Of a stretch of 64,000 nt of DNA, positions 55,154-61,336 are shown piece by piece. A program made the position numbers and the translations under genes. A model generated the notes under the pieces. The model saw only the letters and a program-made list of their open reading frames with translations, searched no databases and was not told the origin of the DNA. Position 1 is the first letter of the stretch, and the number at the start of each line of letters is the position of its first letter. This stretch comes from Veillonellaceae bacterium (GTDB taxonomy: Bacteria; Bacillota; Negativicutes; Veillonellales; Dialisteraceae): assembly GCA_025992895.1 (NCBI GenBank), contig DAJPGA010000001.1:755001-819000 (forward strand). The letters are read 5' to 3'.

Positions 55154-55615
55154 ATGGGAAGCTTTGAAGAAATTTTAGTGAAAAAGCATTTAAAAAGGAC
55201 GAAAGCACGTGTAATGATTCTGAAAGTGCTGGAAAAGAGCCTGCCCCTCACAGCAGGAGAAGTATATGAAGCCGTTCGTGGAAAGGACATGCGTCTGTCC
55301 CTGTCCACGGTGTATAGAAATTGTGAAGCTCTTGCTGAAAACGGCCTACTGCTTCGTTCCACCATGCTGGCTGATGGCCTGATCCGCTACGAATACGCAC
55401 ACGGAACTCCTTCCCATCATGCGGTCTGCCTGTCCTGTCACAGGATTTTCCCGGTAGACGTAGGACTGCAGTCCGACTATGCAGAAGTCCTCGACGAAGA
55501 ATACGGCTTCGAAGCAGCAGAACCCAGAGTAGAAATCTACGGCTACTGCCGCGACTGCCGCGCTACAGGAAAAGACAAAGCTTTCAAAGAAAAACTCAGA
55601 AGTGCAAACGCCTGA
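55154..55615 (+). CDS. Fur-family metal-dependent regulator
   Basis: 153 residues. Winged HTH (TKARVMILKVLEKSLPLTAGEVYEAV, LSLSTVYRNCEALAENGLL) followed by the dimer/metal domain with HHAVCLSCHRIFPVD and a C-terminal CRDC pair, the two CxxC of the structural zinc site. It could be Fur, PerR or Zur; the sensing residues do not let me decide. It has its own promoter and terminator and lies before a porin gene. Confidence 0.9.
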   Translation: MGSFEEILVKKHLKRTKARVMILKVLEKSLPLTAGEVYEAVRGKDMRLSLSTVYRNCEALAENGLLLRSTMLADGLIRYEYAHGTPSHHAVCLSCHRIFPVDVGLQSDYAEVLDEEYGFEAAEPRVEIYGYCRDCRATGKDKAFKEKLRSANA

Positions 55616-55622
55616 CAAACAG

Positions 55623-55646
55623 AGACCGGAGAAATCCGGTCTTTTT
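55623..55646 (+). terminator. terminator of the Fur-family gene
   Basis: GACCGGA-GAAA-TCCGGTC, then T6. Confidence 0.92.
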
Positions 55647-55856
55647 TGTTGGGGAAAATCATCATGCGGGAGCTCCGCTGAGCGCTGCCCGTATCGTTTT
55701 AATCTTCCTCTGTTCCAGCGGACTCTATTTCTTCGCTAATCAATGGTTTTTGCGAGTATTTCCTACAGTTTACGATCCATCTAAGAATATCTAATAGGAA
55801 ACGCACATAATTATAATGGAAAATTATATTAAAATAAGATATTACAAATAAATTTA

Positions 55857-56016
55857 TTGTCAAATTCTAATAATAGTGGTAAGATGAGACAGGCAGTTAA
55901 GATTGTCCCACATACTGCCAAGGGAACCGGGGAAGCGGCAGAGGAAACACGGTCACTCGAGCAAAGCTTCTTCCGGAAAATTATTTGGGACGAAGTTACT
56001 TTTAGAGGAGAGAAGC
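55857..56016 (+). promoter_or_regulatory. promoter and structured leader of porin gene 6
   Basis: TTGTCA (55857-55862), 17 bases, TAAGAT (55880-55885). Stem-loop at +1: GGCAGT (55892-55897) with ACTGCC (55914-55919). The porin box is at 55938-55961. GAGGAGAGAAGC precedes the ATG. Confidence 0.75.
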
Positions 56017-57321
56017 ATGAAAAAGATTCTCGCAATCGCTGCTGTCGCAGCACTTTCCGCTGGCGTATCCGCATACGCAGCAAACCCATTCTCTGATGTG
56101 ACCCCGAATGACTGGGCATATCAGGCAGTAGAATCCCTGTCCGAACAGGGCGTCGTTGAAGGCTATCCGGACGGCACCTTCAAAGGCGAAAGAAACATCA
56201 CCCGTTATGAAATGGCTCAGATCATTGCCCGCATGCTTGCTAAAGAAGATCAGCTGAACGCTGAACAGCGTGCAACTCTTGACAGACTCGCTGGCGAATA
56301 TGCTGACGAACTCGCAAACCTGGGTGTTCGCGTATCCAACCTCGAAAAGAAAGTTGGCAACCTCGCATGGTCCGGTGATGCTCGTATGCAGTACCAGAGA
56401 AACATTGACTCTGACAATGCAAAGAGCGATGCATGGACAGGCCGTATGAGAATCAACGTATCCGGCCAGGTCAATGATGAAGTATCCATCAACGGCCGTC
56501 TTGTTTCCGAAATGGACTTCAAAGACAGCGATGACAAGGACGTCACCATGGACCGCATCTTCGCACTGTGGACACCGAATGATGCCACCCACGTATCCAT
56601 CGGCCGTCAGGGCGTAGCTCTTGACCAGACCGGCGTATTCTGGGATGAAGACGGCATTTATGACGGTATTTCCGCAGGCTGGGACAACGGTTCCTTCGGC
56701 ATCGAAGCAGGCTATGGCTACCTGACCTCTGGTTATGAAGGCAATGCATCTAGCATTTACGATGCTAAGAAAGATACTGAAAACTGGTATGCAAAACTGA
56801 CCGGACACCTCGGCGACACCGCTGACGTTTCTGCTTTCTACCTGAAACCAACCCATAAGGTGAACACAGATTTTGCAGATCTTAAAGGCTCTAAAGCTAA
56901 TGTTTGGGGCGCAGGCACCAGCATTGGTCTCGGCGGCGATTTAGCTCTCGACGGCGACTATGTACAGACCCGCTTCAATCATGGCAACGGTCATGCAGCA
57001 ATGTGGACCGCAGGCCTGACCTACGGCGCAGTTGACGTCGAAAAACCAGGCACCTGGACACTCGGCGTTCACTATGTAGATGCTGATTATGGTTCTTACC
57101 TGCTCGGCAACTCCGCCCTCGACCTGACCGATCAGCTCGACTACGGCATGGACAACAACGCAGACGTGAAGTTCTGGGTAGCACGTGCAGGCGTAGCAGT
57201 TCAGAAGAACGTAGAACTCGACGCTTACTACAACTTCGCAGGCAAGGCGGATGGAATCAACGGCTCTTCTGTCGAAGATCCGGACGACGCATGGGGCGTA
57301 GAACTCAACTACTCCTTCTAA
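56017..57321 (+). CDS. OmpM-like SLH-domain porin 6
   Basis: 434 residues; signal peptide, SLH domain (NPFSDVTPNDWAYQAVESL), coiled coil, barrel ending ELNYSF. It is the intact sister of porin 4 (shared LAWSGDARMQYQRNID, IGRQGVALDQTGVFWDEDG, AFYLKPTHK). The frame is open upstream to 55903, but that would include the RNA box, and the ATG at 56017 gives the family signal peptide. Confidence 0.93.
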   Translation: MKKILAIAAVAALSAGVSAYAANPFSDVTPNDWAYQAVESLSEQGVVEGYPDGTFKGERNITRYEMAQIIARMLAKEDQLNAEQRATLDRLAGEYADELANLGVRVSNLEKKVGNLAWSGDARMQYQRNIDSDNAKSDAWTGRMRINVSGQVNDEVSINGRLVSEMDFKDSDDKDVTMDRIFALWTPNDATHVSIGRQGVALDQTGVFWDEDGIYDGISAGWDNGSFGIEAGYGYLTSGYEGNASSIYDAKKDTENWYAKLTGHLGDTADVSAFYLKPTHKVNTDFADLKGSKANVWGAGTSIGLGGDLALDGDYVQTRFNHGNGHAAMWTAGLTYGAVDVEKPGTWTLGVHYVDADYGSYLLGNSALDLTDQLDYGMDNNADVKFWVARAGVAVQKNVELDAYYNFAGKADGINGSSVEDPDDAWGVELNYSF

Positions 57322-57332
57322 TTAAAACCCAA

Positions 57333-57358
57333 AAGAGACTCCTTCGGGAGTCTTTTTT
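57333..57358 (+). terminator. terminator of porin gene 6
   Basis: AAGAGACTCC-TTCG-GGAGTCTTTTTT. Confidence 0.92.
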
Positions 57359-57404
57359 GTTGGGAAAATTTGATAATATCCGTAAGCAGCGATGCTGCAT
57401 GGTG

Positions 57405-57471
57405 TTACTCGTCTTCCCAGATGGGGAAGAAGGGCCGCAGGCCGGTCTTAACCTTGCTCCGAAGGAGAAGG
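57405..57471 (+). repeat. palindromic modules, left flank of IS copy 3
   Basis: CTTCCC-AGAT-GGGGAAG, GGGCCGCAGGCC and the hairpin CCTTGCTCC-GAA-GGAGAAGG that ends at the IS. Confidence 0.7.
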
Positions 57472-57536
57472 TGGTGCGGATTTGTTAATACAGACAAATA
57501 AATATCATAAAAAATCTAATCGTACTTTAATCTTAA

Positions 57537-58268
57537 TCATGCAGCCATTGGAGCTGCGTTGAATACTTCCATTGGAGCTAAAAGATGTAATTTGCGCTGA
57601 ATGCGTTTGTTGTTGTAGAAGTAGATGTAGCCGTTGATCATGCTTACCACTGCTTTACGGCTGGTGAATTTACGTGTGTAGTAACGTTCGCGCTTCAGCA
57701 TTCCCCAGAACCCTTCCATCAGACCGTTGTCTGCACAGCAGCCTACACGGGACATGCTGTGAACCAGTCCTGCTTTTTCAACAATCTTATGGAATCCGTT
57801 GCTTGTATACTGGAATCCGCGGTCGGTATGAATCATTGGATGTTCTCCAGGATTCTCTTTAAGTGCCTTTTCCATTGTCTCAAAAGCCAGTGCAGTATTG
57901 TTCCTGTCGCCGATGACATAAGAGACAATCCGGCGATCATGGCCGTCAATAATCGCGCTTAAATATAACTTGTGCAAAACTCCATCAGCAGTTGTGTACT
58001 TGAATTCAGTGACATCCGTCATCCATCTTGCATTGGACACGCCGGCATCAAAGTCACGGTTCAGCAGGTTTTCAAAAATGTACTTTGGATCCTTTGCGTT
58101 ACGAGTGCAACCATCGGTCTTGTACTTGATCACGGACTTAATATTAAGTATCCGCATGATACGAAGAACCAGACTGTCGCTTACATTTATATTGATGTTG
58201 TCATCCTTCTTGATCCAATCGTTAATCCGGCGGTATCCCATATCCGGATATTCCTGATGGGTTTTCAT
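57537..58268 (-). CDS. IS transposase OrfB (DDE integrase), copy 3
   Basis: 243 residues from the first ATG, with the frame open upstream to the A run. Sequence as in copies 1 and 2, with the DDE residues in TDVTE, IDGHDRR and MEGFWGM. Confidence 0.9.
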   Translation of the reverse strand: MKTHQEYPDMGYRRINDWIKKDDNININVSDSLVLRIMRILNIKSVIKYKTDGCTRNAKDPKYIFENLLNRDFDAGVSNARWMTDVTEFKYTTADGVLHKLYLSAIIDGHDRRIVSYVIGDRNNTALAFETMEKALKENPGEHPMIHTDRGFQYTSNGFHKIVEKAGLVHSMSRVGCCADNGLMEGFWGMLKRERYYTRKFTSRKAVVSMINGYIYFYNNKRIQRKLHLLAPMEVFNAAPMAA

Positions 58269-58408
58269 GACCTCCTGTGCGACCTTTTCTCTCAGCAGTT
58301 CACGGCCGCTCTTAATATGATTCAGCCATCCGTAATAAGCTGCCCGGGAGACCTTTGAGAGTCGGCAGAGACTTTCTATGGAGATGTTGGTTTCTTCATG
58401 GACTTCTT

Positions 58409-59140
58409 TTATGGCTTTAAAATCTCTGAGAAGGTGAGTAAGGCTGAATCCTTCGAGGAACGCAACCTTTCCTCTATCTCCATCTTTTTTTTTAGCAGGG
58501 CAATCTCTGCTATAAGATCCTTCTGTTCTTCAAGAAGTCTGGCATTCTCCTGACGCAGCTGTTCTTCTTCGGTCCGGGGCGTTTGGAGCCTGATCGGCTT
58601 TCCTCTGTAATCCTCAAGACCAACTTCGCCCATTTCCTTGAACTTTTTTACCCATGTGTAGAGCGTTTGGTAGGACATGTTGTACTTCTTGGCTATCTTG
58701 TTATAATCGCATCCACTGGCGATGCACTCCTGAACGATTCTGACTCGCTCTTCCTTGACCGATTGCTGGCGTTTGCCCATAAGATCTCCTCCTTCAGAAA
58801 CGAGGTCTGTCAACTTATGCTCATTATACGCCTCAATCCATGTTTTAAGGGAGAGTGTGCCGGAAATTCTGTATTTGGCACAGACGGAAAGCATGGAAAC
58901 ACCGCCTTTAAGATATTCCTTTACGGCCTGGATCTTCATCTGATTGGAGTAGTAAGACAAATGCTGCCTGGGCCGCAATCCCTTAAAGCCCTCCTCTTTA
59001 TACCGGAGGACCCATTTCCTGAATGTTATGCGGCTCATATGAAGATTTTCAGCTGCCTGGGTAATCGTAACACCCTGATAGAGATATGAAGCAATCTGGT
59101 CTAACATTTCCTCCGGGGACGCTTTGGTTTTACATGGCAT
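58409..59140 (-). CDS. IS transposase OrfA (HTH protein), copy 3
   Basis: 243 residues: two HTH units, coiled coil, then through the nine-A run as LLKKKMEIEERLRSSK and 18 more residues before the stop. The overlap with the OrfB frame at the A run is the usual IS3-family arrangement for a frameshifted OrfAB transposase. Confidence 0.92.
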   Translation of the reverse strand: MPCKTKASPEEMLDQIASYLYQGVTITQAAENLHMSRITFRKWVLRYKEEGFKGLRPRQHLSYYSNQMKIQAVKEYLKGGVSMLSVCAKYRISGTLSLKTWIEAYNEHKLTDLVSEGGDLMGKRQQSVKEERVRIVQECIASGCDYNKIAKKYNMSYQTLYTWVKKFKEMGEVGLEDYRGKPIRLQTPRTEEEQLRQENARLLEEQKDLIAEIALLKKKMEIEERLRSSKDSALLTFSEILKP

Positions 59141-59264
59141 AAGAATGACCTCCTAATATATTTATGATATTATTCTGTCTTTCTTGTTGAATCATACCAA
59201 GGTGTCTCATATACCAGTTGCCAATAATGGTAATGCCATAAATGGCTCATAAGTTAGTGTATGA

Positions 59265-59550
59265 GACGGATGAGTTGCATTTCCCCAGCCGCTAGGCTGG
59301 TTTTATGATTTTGTTTTTCTTCAAAGCAAAGCTATATAAGTTTAAAACAAATAAGAACTGAGTTCTTTTGTTGTTTCGCAGAGCTGTCTCCGTAAGAGAA
59401 AGTGGCGCGCATGCGCCGAAAACATCATTTTCTAAAGACGCAAAGCATCATCGCTCAGGGTGTTTGACCTTGCCTCGTAGAGGAAGGTGGTCCCGAAGGG
59501 ACCGGATGAAGTTCATCTCCGTCAGATGTCAGGCTGGTTGTATGGTTTTC
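59265..59550 (+). repeat. palindromic modules, including an intact copy of the IS target module
   Basis: CAGCC-GCTA-GGCTG near 59289; GAAAGTGGCGCGCATGCGCC near 59399; the intact series CCTTGCCTC-GTA-GAGGAAGG followed by TGGTCCC-GAA-GGGACC at about 59468-59502; then GTCAGGCTGG-TTGTATGGTTTT. Confidence 0.75.
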
Positions 59551-59619
59551 ATCTTTTAATCTTTCATCTTTTAACATTCCCATTTCTGTATTTTCCTTCA
59601 CCTCATCCCAAACTCCCTC

Positions 59620-59773
59620 TTGCCAATTTCTAAAATATTTTTTAAAATATATAATAATACTAACTGATAATTGCATGCTGCTTGGCAGAGCGAGGCAGGG
59701 CTTGGCCCGGGTCTCAGGCGAACTCCGTATACAAAGACGGAGTTTTTTATTTGGCAGCAGGAAGGGGAGTTTG
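59620..59773 (+). promoter_or_regulatory. promoter and leader with an attenuator-like hairpin before the drug exporter gene
   Basis: TTGCCA (59620-59625), 17 bases, TAAAAT (59643-59648). A terminator-shaped hairpin AACTCCGT-ATACAAAG-ACGGAGTT followed by T4 lies at about 59730-59756, inside the leader and only about 20 bases before the ATG; GAAGGGGAG follows it. Confidence 0.55.
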
Positions 59774-60958
59774 ATGAATTCTTTGACGTTTCTGACAATT
59801 TTTCTGGGAGTGATGTCTGCGATGGCGCCGCTGTCTACGGATATGTACCTGCCGTCGCTTCCGGAGTTGTCCTCTTATTTTTCCATTTCCACATCGATGA
59901 CGCAGATGACTTTGACGATGACGATGATTGGCATGGCGCTGGGACAGATCCTTGGCGGGCCGGTCAGTGACCGCATGGGACGCAAGGTGCCTCTTTTCAT
60001 CGGTATGGGCGGTTTCACGATTGCATCGGCTGTCTGCGCTGTCTGCACGAATATTTATGTTTTCCTTGTTTTCCGTTTCATCATGGGACTTTCAGGGGCT
60101 TTCGGCATCGTCATCTCCCGCGCCATTGCAAGGGATGTGTGCGAAGGGCCGGAGCTCATGCGCTTCATGGCGATTCTCATGATGGTGAACGGTCTTGCTC
60201 CGATCGCGGCGCCTGTCCTTGGCGGGCAGATTCTTCTCTTCACGTCCTGGCATGGCATTTTCTTCGTGCTGACGGCTGTCGGCATCATCCAGATCATGGC
60301 GACGATGGCGTACAAGGAAACGCTGAAGAAGACGGATCGCGTGCGCCGTTTCTCTGACGGGTTCAAGGCATTCGGCACATTGGTGAAGAATCGTTATTTC
60401 TTCGGACACTGCCTGGTGCAGTGCTTTGTTTTCGGCGCTTTCTTCTCCTATATCGCAGGTTCTTCCTTCCTTTTCCAGAACATCTACCATGTCACCCCGC
60501 AGCAGTACAGCTATATTTTCGGCGGCATCGGCGTGGGCCTCATGCTGATCGGTGCGCTGCCGGCAAGGCTGGCAGGGACGGTGCGCGAGGTGGTCATGCT
60601 GAAGTACTCCATCCTGATTCCGCTCATCGGCTCCTTATTCCTCCTGGCAGGCATCATTATGAAGGCGCCAATCTGGTACACGATTCCCGTCCTTTTCGTG
60701 ACAATCGTTCCGCTTTCTGTCATGGGCGCGGCTTCCGTATCGCTGGCTCTTTCGCGCTGCGGTGAAAATGCAGGGAGCGGATCGGCGCTGATCGGTTTTT
60801 TCTCCATGATTCTTGGCGGTGTCATGATGCCGGTCGTCGGCATTGCAGGGGATCAGACGGCGCTTCCGATGGGCATCATCATGGTCGTCTGCTATGTGCT
60901 GGCTGTCATCATGTTCTACACAAGGATTGCGCCGGCGCATGCCAAAGAGATGAAATAG
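59774..60958 (+). CDS. MFS drug exporter, Bcr/CflA type
   Basis: 394 residues, 12 membrane segments. The TM1 pattern MAPLSTDMYLPSLPEL is the mark of the Bcr/CflA (DHA1) group, and LGGPVSDRMGRKVPLF is the MFS loop 2-3 motif. It would pump drugs or small metabolites out by proton antiport. The open frame upstream to 59675 covers the hairpin leader; GAAGGGGAG supports the ATG at 59774. Confidence 0.92.
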   Translation: MNSLTFLTIFLGVMSAMAPLSTDMYLPSLPELSSYFSISTSMTQMTLTMTMIGMALGQILGGPVSDRMGRKVPLFIGMGGFTIASAVCAVCTNIYVFLVFRFIMGLSGAFGIVISRAIARDVCEGPELMRFMAILMMVNGLAPIAAPVLGGQILLFTSWHGIFFVLTAVGIIQIMATMAYKETLKKTDRVRRFSDGFKAFGTLVKNRYFFGHCLVQCFVFGAFFSYIAGSSFLFQNIYHVTPQQYSYIFGGIGVGLMLIGALPARLAGTVREVVMLKYSILIPLIGSLFLLAGIIMKAPIWYTIPVLFVTIVPLSVMGAASVSLALSRCGENAGSGSALIGFFSMILGGVMMPVVGIAGDQTALPMGIIMVVCYVLAVIMFYTRIAPAHAKEMK

Positions 60959-61040
60959 GGGAAATTTCATGCATTTTGAGGGAAACTCAAAAACGGAAAG
61001 AAAAATTTAAAATCAAACGGATCCAAAATTTTCATTTAAA

Positions 61041-61090
61041 AAAGATACAGGCTGATAAAAATATTTTTTCAGTCCTGTATCTTTTTTTCT
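61041..61090 (+). terminator. terminator of the exporter gene
   Basis: AAAGATACAGG..TGA and TCA..CCTGTATCTTT pair around an AT-rich loop, then T7. Confidence 0.85.
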
Positions 61091-61182
61091 CTTTTCATAG
61101 TATCCTATGAGTTATCTATCATTTTGTCCGCATTTGTCGGAAAAAATGTATGAATTATAAACACGTGTATGATTTTCTTCCG

Positions 61183-61336
61183 TTGTTCTTAAGTTAAAAA
61201 AGTGGTAAAATATAATCGAACAAATCAATCGTATGATTATAAACACTAATCATTATTTCGTATAGGGAATTCTTTCCCAACACCCGCAATTGGGAGCGGG
61301 CCAAAAAGACTCCGGAAGAGTCCAGGAGGTTATTCC
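61183..61336 (+). promoter_or_regulatory. promoter and leader of the activase gene
   Basis: TTGTTC (61183-61188), 17 bases, TAAAAT (61206-61211). ATGATTA (61233-61239) pairs with TAATCAT (61247-61253) soon after the predicted +1, and GACTC-CGGA-AGAGTC lies just before AGGAGGT (61324-61330). Confidence 0.65.

Larger units (their letters stand above)
57472..59199 (-). mobile_element. IS3-family (IS150-type) insertion sequence, copy 3
   Basis: 1728 bp, same ends as copies 1 and 2, flanked by AGG (57469-57471 and 59200-59202), a 3-bp duplication. The coding-strand A run (58485-58493) is nine long, probably the native state in which orfB is reached by a -1 frameshift. Confidence 0.94.

Noticed and set aside
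39281..55961. Repeated 24-base box as a CRISPR repeat
   Set aside because: The copies are kilobases apart, one per porin leader, without spacers or cas genes.
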